Below are positions 23,475 through 33,559 of a stretch of 64,000 bases of DNA, one piece after another. Position 1 is the stretch's first letter, and the number at the start of each line of letters is the position of its first letter. The notes under the pieces were generated by a model, which saw only the letters and a list, made by a program, of their open reading frames with translations, made no database searches and was not told where the DNA came from. The DNA comes from Selaginella tamariscina (Eukaryota; Streptophyta; Lycopodiopsida; Selaginellales; Selaginellaceae), in the NCBI GenBank assembly GCA_003024785.1, contig PUQB01000314.1, positions 227,010-291,009 of the forward strand. The letters are read 5' to 3'. Made by a program: the position numbers and the translations under genes.

Positions 23475-24585
23475 GCCAAAGTGAATACCAAGAAGTTAGC
23501 CCTAGGCTCCAAAAGGATGAGTTACACTTGAGATTCTCTTCTTAAATAAGGAGAGAAGAAAATAAAGAGTAAGAAAAAGATAAACTAGAGAATACCTGGC
23601 ATCTTCACCAATGAAAAGAACGTAAGATTGCATACAAAATTAGTAACTCTTCCTTAATATATACAAGCTTTTTAGGCAATCTTTAATCTAATCCTTTTGT
23701 CCTATATGGCATCCATATATAGTTCCAATATATGCTCGTTAAATCCTTACAGATCCATAGTCATGCTTAATTTTAATCAGGCATTTGAATAGTCTTGTAT
23801 TCAAATAATTAAATTTATTAGATTGAATTTTTAAAATATGATGCTTAATGCAATAGATGTTTGATTGGAACACGTGGCAAAGGACGATATATGGTATATT
23901 ATGATATAGTATATATATTACATGTTGTCATAGTATATTTTATATTATATATACTATTTTATGTAGTTTACACATCTATACATACATGTATGTATTTAGC
24001 TATTAATATATATACTATGACATATTGTGTGTGCCCATATCAATCTATGACTAATTGTTTAAGTATTATAATCTGGCTTTTCAACTGATTAATTAGTTTG
24101 TTAACCTCATGCAAGAGTCTTGGTTGACCATCTGAGCAGCTACATGAGGGAGCAAGAGTTCCAATATGATGTTGTTTTACAAGAAGGTGGTACATACAAG
24201 GAGTGTGTGTGTGTGTGTGTGTGTACACACAACTTATTTACTTGTTGATTCGAATAGATGTTGGGTCTTACAAGTACACCAGTTTAGAAAAGTTGAGCTT
24301 GCTTTCTTGTCTTCTTGGAGAAATGGCAAAGATTTTTGGATAGGTAACACGCATACACATACACTTATGTATACATAATCTAATTCATTTAAGTGCATGT
24401 AAGGGAAAGAACAACATATGTAGGCTAAACAACATGGATACAAAGTGGAAAAATTGAAGTCAAATGGATATGATTATGTTTTGGAGATTTGGCAAATGAA
24501 GAAAGATCTTAAGTTACACACACAAAACACACATACACATGCATGTACTTAGGTTTCTGCTTCCATATGGATTATTTAAGTGGTA
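23475..24585. other. AT-rich sequence, no gene seen
   Basis: Contains a palindromic GT/AC run at about 24201-24232. A motif TGATTGGAACACGTGGCA at 23861-23878 recurs at 32250-32267 and may mark an LTR start. Nothing coding is supported. Confidence 0.5.
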
Positions 24586-24589
24586 GATA

Positions 24590-24860
24590 GATGCAGAGAA
24601 TATAACTTGCTCGAGTAGTTTATCAAGATGCAAATGTTTATCTTCTTGATGATCTTAATTATTGACTTTTTGCAATTTAGGATTGTGTGGCATAAAGTGA
24701 GAATAGAATGAAGAGTTTCTATAAGGAATGTGTCGATCTTTGTAAACCATTGACGATCAACCTGCTTTAAACCATATAAAGATATATTCAATTCACAAAT
24801 TAAATGCACTTGCCCTTGAATTATGTAGCCCTCAGGTTATTGCCTCTTCTAAATTTCCGC
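24590..24860 (-). pseudogene. Ty1/copia reverse-transcriptase fragment
   Basis: The minus strand reads GYIIQGQ, then CELNISLYGLKQVDRQWFTK, then IDTFLIE. This is the highly conserved copia RT block usually seen as L-x-KSLYGLKQ-x-RQWY-x-K. The similarity fades after about 60 codons into AT-rich sequence. Only this scrap of the polymerase remains; no LTR could be tied to it. Confidence 0.8.
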
Positions 24861-25152
24861 TCAAGAAAGTCGTTTCACATCATATGGTGTACGTGAAGTT
24901 GACAATCCATTACAAATGCTAAAAAAAGTTAAATGATTGTTAAGAAAACCACATATGATAATCTCTTTAAAGTCTTGAACATGATTGAAACCTTAGCCAC
25001 CAATGAAGCTTTATATTATTTAATGGTGTTATTGGTTTCTTCTTAGTCTCAAATGTTCACTTACATTAAACAGCCTTTCTCCTTGGAGTAACAACACATG
25101 AGTAACATACACAAGAGTCATGTGTTGCTTTTCATAAAATAAAATGATTCGT

Positions 25153-25154
<2 letters not shown>

Positions 25155-25200
<46 letters not shown>
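25155..25200. repeat. (AT)n microsatellite
   Basis: A TA repeat of about 45 bp at the outer edge of the inverted-duplication arm that carries hydrolase copy 3. A second AT-rich, partly palindromic stretch follows to about 25215. Confidence 0.85.
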
Positions 25201-25206
<6 letters not shown>

Positions 25207-27020
25207 TATTATATTTTATTATTTTCCTATTCATCGAGTTTTATAGTAATTTTTTAAATTTATAATTTATACTTGGCCGATATATATATATATATTATAT
25301 ATCAAATTATAGAGAGACCTAAACATTAAATAATTAAAACGTACATCATTAAAGTGATAACTCAAACGTTTTACTAAAAAAGAAAATTAATTTAAATAAA
25401 ATAAATTTTAAAATATATTTATTTAGTCCTGTATAGATTAGTGAACTATATAATAAATAAGTGTTTTAACAGAGGGGGCATTCAAATAAATGAATAGAAA
25501 TTTAATTTCATATCCTTATCAATGCTATCTTATTAAAATATGCAATCCAACGGCTTAAACCTGATTAACTCAATATGTAAAAACCCTAATTGTTCTTCTG
25601 CGCTGCAGCAATGGCGGCTGCATCTGAATCCAGGGCGATAATCGAGAATGCAAAGGGGGAGAAGCTGATTGGTATTCTGACTGATACTGGATCCACAGAT
25701 TTATGCATTTTATGTCACGGATTTCTCTCTACAAAGGTATGTATGATGTAGCCACTCATTACGTGCTTATACATTCATCTCGTTACAGGATTTCTTTGCT
25801 ACTAAATCTCTTTCGGATGCGCTATGTGAGGCCGGCATTAGCACTTTCCGCTTCGATTTTTCTGGAAATGGGTATGAATTTGTACACACACACACACATA
25901 TATATATATGTATGTATGTATGTATGTTGATAGATATATAGATAGATAGATACGTCTCTCTCTCGCTCTCGCACACAAACACACACTTGGTCCATTCATA
26001 TCCAACTAGTAGAGTCCTTAGTGTGTGCGTGTGTGTGTGTGAGAGAGAGAGAGAGAGCACATGTGTGTGTATACGCACGAACACATCACAAAACTAATAT
26101 ATGTATATAACACACACATGCATGTTGCAGGGAAAGTGAAGGAAAATTTGGCATAGCGAACTACTGGGGGGAAGTCGAAGATCTCCGTGCTGTTATTATA
26201 TTGGAGAGCTCAAGGCCGGCATGTGGACTACATTGTAGGACATAGTAAAGGTATTTACATATTAATGTTATCTACAAGCTTGGGATACGTGGAGAATGGG
26301 GAAAAAGCCTAGAGTTGCACTTGAACTTAATATTTTTCAGGTGGTGATACTGTGCTGCTGTATGCCTCAAAGTATGGAGATGTTCACAAGGTTGTAAATG
26401 CAAGCGGACGTGGGGATCTTAAAAATGGATTGAAGTCTCGTCTCGGGAAGGACTATATGGAACGCACTGAGCGTGAGGGGTTCATTATTGGACATGGTGT
26501 TTGTGTGTGTGTACGTGCATATGTGCGCCCGCGCGTGTGTTACCATGTTAAGTTCCAGGGGACTTGAAAGTGACTAAGGAAGACTTAATGCAAGGGATCA
26601 ACACGGACATGCTTGGAGCAGCACGTAATATCCCGAGCACTTGCAGGTACACACACACACCACACAGACTTATGATGTATACGTTCTCCTGTAGTGTGAT
26701 GACGATACATGGTTCACAAGATGACTTGGTTCCAGTTGAGGATGCATACGAGTTCGATAAGCTTATAAGAAATCACATGCTGAAGATTGTGGAAGGGGCT
26801 GGACATGGTTATACAAACCATCTTCCGGAGCTTAAGCGGGAAGTTTTAAACTTCATTCTGGCTGGGCGAGCATAGAAAAACTTGATAGTATATATATGTA
26901 TATATATCTATATCTATATCTATATATTATATAAACAAGGTATGTATGATAGAACACAGTTATAATATATATTGTATAACTGTATAATATTATATAAATA
27001 TTGTTTATATGTATTATAGT
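25190..27020 (+). repeat. inverted duplication arm carrying hydrolase copy 3 (continues at 31779-32130)
   Basis: Reverse-complement partner of 16870-19265. The arm is split by insertion of LTR element B between 27020 and 31779; the homology to copy 2's downstream flank resumes at about 31790 (GATTACAATTTGCTTCATTG). Confidence 0.85.
25611..26875 (+). pseudogene. alpha/beta-hydrolase (S33-like) copy 3, best preserved
   Basis: Six exons: 25611-25736 (42 codons, MAAASESRAIIENAKGEKLI to LCHGFLSTK), 25789-25871, 26131-26250, 26341-26496, 26559-26646 and 26695-26875 (ending LKREVLNFILAGRA). The protein fits the plant alpha/beta-hydrolase family of about 260 residues, with hydrophobic LCILCHGF (oxyanion strand), FRFDFSGNGESEGKFGIANY, GHSKG nucleophile elbow, acid Asp in GSQDDLVPVED, and catalytic His in GAGHGYTNH. 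Exons 1-2 are fully open. In exon 3 a 2-bp deletion (GTTATTATATTGG, where copies 1 and 2 have GTTATATTATATTGG) shifts the frame before the Ser motif; otherwise it would be intact. Substrate is unknown. Introns carry AC/GT/GA microsatellites. A real 2-bp loss makes it a pseudogene; if it is a sequence error, the gene could work. Confidence 0.82.
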
Positions 27021-27249
27021 TGTAAGGTTCCATGGTATATACTATGTATATACGCCACGTATACTCTGCCATGATGGGTGCCAAGTGGCATTAGGATTCA
27101 TACACACTAATATGGGCATTGGGGCTGGCTAATCTGGGCACCATGATTTACTTGGTACCAAGAGTGCTAATCCTAGCACAGACACTTAGTATAAATACCT
27201 GTATCAGTCAGACCTAATTGAATCGTATTTAGTATTCACACCTCTCTCA
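27021..27249 (+). repeat. 5' LTR of element B (229 bp)
   Basis: Begins TGTAAGGTTCCATGGTATAT and ends CACACCTCTCTCA. A TATA-like AGTATAAATACC lies at 27188-27199, about 50 bp before the 3' end. Contains an inverted GTATATACTATGTATATAC stretch. Confidence 0.95.
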
Positions 27250-27266
27250 TTGGTGGAGAAGTTGGG
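27250..27266 (+). other. putative primer-binding site of element B
   Basis: TTGGTGGAGAAGTTGGG follows the 5' LTR directly. TGG at its start is what a tRNA 3'-CCA end would pair with. I cannot assign the tRNA. Family A has TTGGTGGAGGTGAGGGG in the same place. Confidence 0.5.
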
Positions 27267-27323
27267 TAGTCCTTTTTCGGCTTAGTTTTTTTGTCTCCCT
27301 CTTCCCTTGTGTTCTTGGTCGTG

Positions 27324-28214
27324 ATGGCAACCGAAGAAAGGTGGTTGCAGTTGTTCGATGCACTGCAATTGAGCGTGGCAAATCAGACTGCTCTGCTGCG
27401 AGAAATTCACCAAGGAATGCAGCAGAATGCTAGTATGCCGCAGAGTTCCAATCCACGTGTTCGTCCAGAATTCTTCAAGGGGGAGTTGGAGCAGACGTGT
27501 ACCATTGGTGGGAACATTTTCAAGGGATTGCTGATTACCATGGATGGTCTGACTCCCAGCGGTTGCGAGAGTTCCCAACGTGTTGCAAGGACTTGCCTTG
27601 CAATGGTACAATGGTGTCCCCGTTCTTGATCGACAAGATTGGAACATCTTATCCCAGCGTTTCAAGCAAGCTTTTGGTAAGCCCGAGGATTCTGCTGCAG
27701 CTTTTCGTGAGCTCCATGACTTGAAGCAAGTGTCGGGAGAGACTGTCCAACGATTCGGGATTAAGTTTCGAAACTTGGTCAATCGTGCAGATCCAAGCAT
27801 GACAGAACGGGTACGTTGGGCTTGTTATGGCCAGCTCTTCGCCCTGATTTGGCTGGCTTGGTGGAGGGATTTGGTCCTTCGACTGTGGAGGAGGCCTTGC
27901 GGATTGCACAACGATTTGAGAACTCATTGGGGGCAGCACAACGTGTATATCCTGTATCGGCACCTATTCCTGGGACATCCGATCCTGTTCCGATGGAGGT
28001 GGGTGCTGTTCAGATGGAGGACCAGTCCTCAGGCCGCAGGAGGGGCCCAGGCCAAGCTGCTGGTCGTGGTCGTGGTCGTGGGCGGAACATTCAGTGCTAT
28101 GAGTGCCGAGGTTGGGGACATGTTGCACGAGCATGTGCAAATCGACATCAAGTAGCTGCCATCGAGACTGCAGAAGAAGTGGAGACTCTTCCGCAGCCGG
28201 AAAACGAGGCATAG
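27324..28214 (+). pseudogene. gag of element B (three frameshifts)
   Basis: Starts MATEERWLQLFDALQ at the first ATG after the leader and ends PQPENEA at TAG 28212-28214. Conserved retrotransposon gag features appear in order: RVRPEFFKG, YHWWEHFQGIADYHGW, then LREFPTCCK followed by LALQWYNGV (the gag core shared with family A: DVYHWFDHF and TALQWYNGL). A basic Arg/Gly stretch and one zinc knuckle CYECRGWGHVARAC follow, for RNA binding. The reading frame changes three times (near 27490, 27580 and 27810). The intact protein would be about 297 residues. The frame changes could be decay or sequence errors, since pol is largely open. Confidence 0.88.
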
Positions 28215-31200
28215 TGCATGGGGTGTCAGAGGACCCATGCACTAGGCACATTGCACCACCTCTGAAGAACTTGATTCCAGCGCATGGTCGACACTTCCCC
28301 GAAGCACCTTTGTTCTTCCATGCTTGTGCGGGCATAGGGGTCTCGAGTGAGTTACTGGACACTGAGCGTTTTATGTTTGTGTTCTCCGGCATGGTAGAAG
28401 GAACTCCTGTTTCAGTCCTGGTGGACTCCGGATCCAGTATATCTTCTATCAATCGATCAGTAGCGGAGTCCTTGCACTTGCACACAGTACCAGCTGAGCG
28501 AACTTTGAAGGTAGTGTTTGCTGATAAGCAGTCTTTTGCTAGATCACATCGAATTGCACATGTGCCTGTGGTGTTAGGAGGATACCATCATCTACTTCCG
28601 TTGCGGGTGATGCCGAGCCAAGTCCATGACATCATCCTCGGTGTCAATTGGCTTCGTGCGGTCAAGGCAAGATGTGATTTTGAAATGTGCACGTTGTCTA
28701 TCCCAGGATGCCCCCCATTGCAGGCTACAGAACATGCACCGAATGGCATGGCGGCAACATTGCAGGGCATGATGGCGCCTAAGGCAGAGCCTTCTCCAGA
28801 GCAACGAGCTAAGGACATCAAGGAGTTGTTGGCGAGGTATCCGAGCCTATTCAAACCCATTGTAGGAGATGCGAATCCCCTGTTGACTACTCGGCATCAC
28901 ATCCCGACTGGTACAACTCGCCCGATCAGATGGGGCTCAGGCGACGATCTCCAAAGGAGAAGGATATCTTGAATCGTTGTGTGAGGGAGATGCTAGAGTT
29001 GAAGGTGATACGTAAGTCTCGAAGTCCATGGGCAGCAGAACCACACCTAGTTCCGAAGCCGGATGGGACTACACGTTTCACTATTGATTTCAGGCCATTG
29101 AACGATGTTTCTGTTCCAGATTCATATCCACTACCAAGGGTGGATGATTTGGTCGATGCATTGGGGAATAGCCGGTACTTCACTATCCTTGACATGGCTT
29201 CCGGCTATTGGCAGATCCCTATGGCTCCTGAAGATGCAGCAAAGACAGCATTTCGAACACCATCCGGCTTGTACGAGTTTACAGTCATGCCATTTGGGTT
29301 GGTCGGGGCCCCAGCAACCTTCCAGCGGATGATGGATGAGCTATTGGAGGGCTTTGAAGAATTTGCACGTGCGTACATCGATGACCTTCTTATTCACTCT
29401 GCTACGTGGGAGGAGCACCTTCAGCAGTTAGAGCGGGTCCTGCAGCGATTGGTGCAATACGGGCTGAAGTTGAAAGAGCAGAAGTGCAAGTTCGGATGTA
29501 CCTCCTTGAAATACTTAGGATTCATCATCACGGCAGAGGGTGTGAAACCGGATCCCGAGAAGACCCTAGCTGTACGAGAATTTCCTGCTCCTGAGTCAGT
29601 GGCGGAGTTGCAGCGTTTCTTGGGAAAGGCAACATACCTAGCGAGGTTTGTTCCGCGGTTCTCAGATTTGACAGCCCCATTGCGAGGATTGTTAAAACAA
29701 GGAGCTCAGTTCCGGTGGTCCAAGAAGTGTCAGAAGGCGTTCGAGGATGTTAAGGCATTGCTAGGATCTCCACCTTTGTTGCGGTATCCGGACTTTGCCA
29801 AATCCTTTATTCTTCGGACCGATGCTTCAGATGTCGGGTTGGGGGCCGATCTGTTGCAGGAGACTCCCAATGGTCAGCGGTACCCAATCGCTTATGCAAG
29901 TCGGAGCCTTACTGAGGCAGAGAAAAATTATTCCACCACGGACAAGGAATGTCTGGCAGCCGTATGGGCCTTTCAAAAGTTCCATGCATATCTACATGGC
30001 TCCAACACATTGTTGGAAACTGATCATGCTGCTGTCAACTCAATCATGAAGAGGAGGAATGTGACGGGACGACTTGCACGTTGGGCGTTAATTTTGCAAG
30101 GGTATCGTTTTCGGGTTGTTCATCGCCCAGGGTCTAGCATGGCGGATGTGGATGCGTTATCCCGAGCTCCTGTGGTAGTGGCAGCCCCTGTAGCATTGTT
30201 GCCGGATGCCCTTCCTGATCGCGTACTTCCGAGGCGGGAAGACATTGTGGAGGCTCAAAAGATGGAGCCATGGATCAGGAGGTTGCGTGAGTCTTGAGTA
30301 GTGAGGTACCCTGCGAGGATCTTAACTTTCGCACATATGCACGATCTTTCAGACTGATGGATGACTTGCTTGTCTTTGTTGGAGACGGTTCCGAGTGTCG
30401 TGTGGTGGCACCACCAGTTTACATTAACTCCTGGTTGCAGTTCTTTCATGACAACCCGATGTCCGGACACATGGGATTCCAACGATGCCTTGAGAGGATT
30501 CGACAGCACTTGTATTGGCCCCGATTGCGACAAGACCTACATGAGTACATTCATACGTGTCCGGAGTGTCAACGGCATAACGTGTCCACACTTCCTCCTG
30601 CGGCAACCCTGGAACCAATTCGAGTTTCTCGCCCCTTTGAGCTGGTAGCGTATGACATCATGGGACCATTCCCTGTGTCGCAGTTCGGTAATCGATACAT
30701 CATTGTGTGCTCTGATTACTTGACTCGGTGGGTAGAAGTGTGTGCTTTGCCAGATGCTACAGCAACTTCCATCATCAAGTTCCTACTAGCTCAAGTGGTG
30801 CTGAGGCATGGTTGCCCCGAACGAATTTTATCGGATCAAGGACCAGGCCCAGCAGCGGAAGCAGTAGCTTTGTTGATGCGACGGTTGCAGATCCGACAAT
30901 CTTTTGCCTCAGCTTATCATCCTGAGACTGATGGTTTGGTGGAGCGGTTGAACAGAACTTTCAAAGTCATGCTTGCCAAGTATGTGCGTCCTGACCATAC
31001 GGATTGGGATATGTGGCTTCCATATCTCCAATTTGCTTATGTTTCAGCCCCTCACAAGTCAACAGGGATTTCCCCATTCAAAGCTTTGTATGGTCGTGAA
31101 CCTGTATTGCCACCAGCAGTTGGCATACTCCTCACGAAGCACGGTATATGGATGGGCGTATGTGGTTGGAGCATTTGAACCAAGTCCTTCCTCTGTTGTA

Positions 31201-31546
31201 TGCTCAAGGTGGAGAACAGTTAGCTCGTGCACAAGAGTATCAGCGTCGGACTTACAATCAACGACATCGAATGCCACCTCAATACCAAGTGGGAGATTTG
31301 GTTCTCGTCAAGTTTCCAAGGTTAGGGGATCAAACACACGCAGCAGGGCTTCAACCGCGATGGGTCGGGCCTTGGAGTGTTGAAGAACAGTTGGGAACAC
31401 AAGTGTATCGCTTGAAGCGGCGTGATGGGGTTCGGGAGTCACAACATGTCGCTCATGTGTCGGCTACTACCGTTCCACCAACGGACACTCGTCCAAGGAG
31501 GAGGACCACCTTGATAGGTAGAAGCCATGTCTTGAGAGGGGGATGA
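28215..31546 (+). pseudogene. pro-pol of element B (protease, RT, RNase H, integrase), three frameshifts
   Basis: Follows gag in a different frame. Protease: VLVDSGSSISSINRS (D-S-G site) near 28419-28463, with ILGVNWL downstream. A frame break near 28930 separates it from a 455-codon stretch with RT (YPLPRVDDLVDAL, LDMASGYWQIPM, MPFGLVGAPATFQRMMDE, catalytic YIDDLLIHS) and RNase H (DASDVGLGADLL, TTDKECLAAVWAF). After a break at about 30295 comes integrase: an H-H-C-C zinc region (HMGF...CPECQRH) and a D,D,E core (VAYDIMGPF, ILSDQGPGP, DGLVERLNRTFK). A last break near 31140 leads to QVGDLVLVKFPRLGDQ and RWVGPWSV. The TGA at 31544-31546 abuts the 3' LTR. Integrase has GPGP where F/AF is usual. 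There is no chromodomain. Confidence 0.92.
31534..31546 (+). other. polypurine tract of element B
   Basis: GAGAGGGGGATGA directly precedes the 3' LTR and overlaps the pol stop codon. Family A has the near-identical GAGAGGAGGGGATGA in the same position. Confidence 0.85.
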
Positions 31547-31778
31547 TGTAAGGTTCCATGGTATATACTATGTATATACGCCACGTATACTCTGCCATGG
31601 AGGTGCCAAGTGGCATTAGGATTCATACACACTAATATGGGCATTGGCTAATCTGGGGGCTGGCTAATCTGGGCACCATGATTTACTTGGTACCAAGAGT
31701 GCTAATCCTAGCACAGACACTTAGTATAAATACCTGTCAGACCTAATCGAATCGTATTTAGTATTCACACCTCTCTCA
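31547..31778 (+). repeat. 3' LTR of element B (232 bp)
   Basis: Near-identical to 27021-27249. The differences are a 2-bp loss at GAGGTGCC, a short duplication GGCTAATCTGGGG, loss of ATCAGTCA-type bases in the TATA-distal part, and one substitution (CTAATCGAATC). Confidence 0.95.
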
Positions 31779-32150
31779 TAGTGACCTTAATTGATTACAA
31801 TTTGCTTCATTGACTCAAATACATACAGACACACACTCACATATAGATACCAACAGGAAGTTCTTGTATCAAGTCGTATATGGGTGAGAGTAATCAGATT
31901 GCACCCACATTTTATTTCTATATGCGCATTAAACATAGAATTATTCACATCAACATTAACAAAACACACAACAGGAATACATTTTGTATGTTTAATAAAG
32001 TTAAATGTATACATGAAGTTGGTTTACTAAATATTTAATCAAAGAAATAGATTTTAAACTATGGTTTGGATACTAATAAGGTATATGAAATATGCTACAT
32101 ATCATATACTGTATAAGAATAGTTTAAAATAATCTGTACAACGCGTTTAC
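31779..32150 (+). repeat. resumed 3' flank of hydrolase copy 3
   Basis: Matches the complement of 17040-17305 (flank of copy 2) and, for its first part, 13868-13960 (flank of copy 1). Begins with the TAGT target duplication of element B. No gene. Confidence 0.8.
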
Positions 32151-32249
32151 GTCATCTGGAGGTTTTAGTGCAAATAGTTACCTGGTTAATATAACTGCCT
32201 AAAAGAAGACTCATTCCGAAGGTGTACACTTCAGCTATATATTCTCTGA

Positions 32250-32460
32250 TTGGAACACGTGGCAGAGGAGTTCATACATGGGATACACGTGGTAGCTAAT
32301 GGAGGGTCTTGGGGTCTAGAGAGTGTGGTTGTGTCTATAAGTATTGGGTCTAAACAAGGTATACACAACTTGAAAAGTAGTCACTCTCTTAGAATTGTTT
32401 GGAATTGCGAAATAGTACTCGAGTAGTGCATCACTATCTTAACTAATATCTTAAGTGATC
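32250..32460 (+). other. LTR-like fragment, unassigned
   Basis: Starts TGATTGGAACACGTGGCAG (also found at 23861) and contains a TATA-like TCTATAAGTATTGGG at about 32333-32347. A leader-like stretch AACAAGGTATACACAACTTG follows, as in plant copia LTRs. No second LTR, PBS or coding region was found with it. Confidence 0.3.
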
Positions 32461-32464
32461 ATCT

Positions 32465-33190
32465 GATTTAAATGAAGTGAAGGTTGGTTTTGAGTTGATA
32501 AAGGCTTCCTAAACTGCTATGGAGCTATAGATGCCTCACACTTTGAATTAAACTTGTCGGCCAATAGTCTTGTTCCATTATTTTAACAAGGACAAAGACT
32601 ATTCTATCACTATTTAAGCAATTGTGAATATGAACATTAGATGTCTAAATTGATATACCATGTACTCTTCTTTTTATAGAGCATCATTAAGTTTTAATTG
32701 TGATCTAGTTCGATAATGAGATTGGAAGTTTCATAAATATATTTTGTAAACATAAGTTATGTAGATTTACCATGGATATGACACTTTATTTAAGTTCAAA
32801 TCTTTCAAAGGATTTTAAAACGTTCAACTTCTTGTTTCCATCATAATTAAAAAGACTTTCAATACTTTAAAAGGTACTTTGAAGAATGTTAACATTAAAA
32901 ATTGAGGTAGAAAACATACAAGAATTAATAAAGTTCATACATACATGTTACATTTTCATAACTTATGTTACTTAGTACATTTGAACCTTTAAAGATTATA
33001 TTAATTATTTAAAGATAGTATTAGTTACAAGGTTGTAAGAAAGTTGGTCATTTATTATTCAAGGAGCAAAATTACATACAGCCAAAAGCTTCCTCATTTT
33101 AGTCTACTCTTTTCCTAATTTGCCTACCTACTTCTTGGACTTCACAAAATTTTGAGTACTTTACTGCCACATCACTTGCAATGCCATTGT
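32465..33190. other. AT-rich intergenic DNA
   Basis: Nothing coding is visible on either strand, and no repeat was recognised by eye. Confidence 0.5.
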
Positions 33191-33192
33191 CC

Positions 33193-33330
33193 CATCAACT
33201 ACTACATCATCATCCCATCAGCCACCATGTCATCATCCCATCAACAACCACGTCATTAGTCCATCAGTAGCCATGTCAACTGCCCATCAGTAGCCACATC
33301 ATCATCCCATTGGCAACCACGTCTTCCATG
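33193..33330. repeat. 23-bp minisatellite, six units
   Basis: Six consecutive 23-bp units of the type CATCAGCCACCATGTCATCATCC, each differing at a few positions. It starts after CATTGTCC and ends at CTTCCATG. The period is not a multiple of three, so it is not a protein repeat. It lies at the 3' side of the minus-strand LINE and may be its 3'-UTR repeat. Confidence 0.9.
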
Positions 33331-33559
33331 CATTCATGTGTCATCTCCTTGTTGCATCCCTTACTAGCAACCACCTAGGTGGGTTCCCTCTCCATCTTAT
33401 ATGACTGCTGCTGTTTCGCTCCTAGTAACAGTATCCATTAACGCTCCATCAAATCCTGTTCATTTAAGTCCCCCCTCTCTCGCATTACTATGACACCGCA
33501 ACTACCAGTGTCATCTAGAAGAAAGTCACTGTGCGTTGGATTGACCATTGCTGACTTTT

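Larger units (their letters stand above)
27021..31778 (+). mobile_element. Ty3-type LTR retrotransposon B, nearly complete and young
   Basis: This is a complete 4,758-bp element. It has two closely similar LTRs (27021-27249 and 31547-31778), a primer-site-like sequence, gag, protease, RT, RNase H and integrase in the Ty3 order, and a polypurine tract directly before the 3' LTR. It is flanked by a 4-bp duplication TAGT (27017-27020 and 31779-31782). The LTRs differ mainly by a handful of small indels and very few substitutions, so insertion is recent. Reading frames are interrupted by a few 1-bp indels. It sits in the 3' flank of hydrolase copy 3, and the corresponding flanks of copies 1 and 2 lack it. 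No chromodomain is visible after the integrase. Confidence 0.95.

Noticed and set aside
27282-27963. Minus-strand frames across gag of element B
   Set aside because: Antisense of the gag gene; the sense strand carries the YHWWEHF, ALQWYNG and zinc-knuckle motifs.
33190-33330. Considered as a CRISPR-like array
   Set aside because: Units are contiguous without spacers and this is a plant genome; it is a 23-bp minisatellite.
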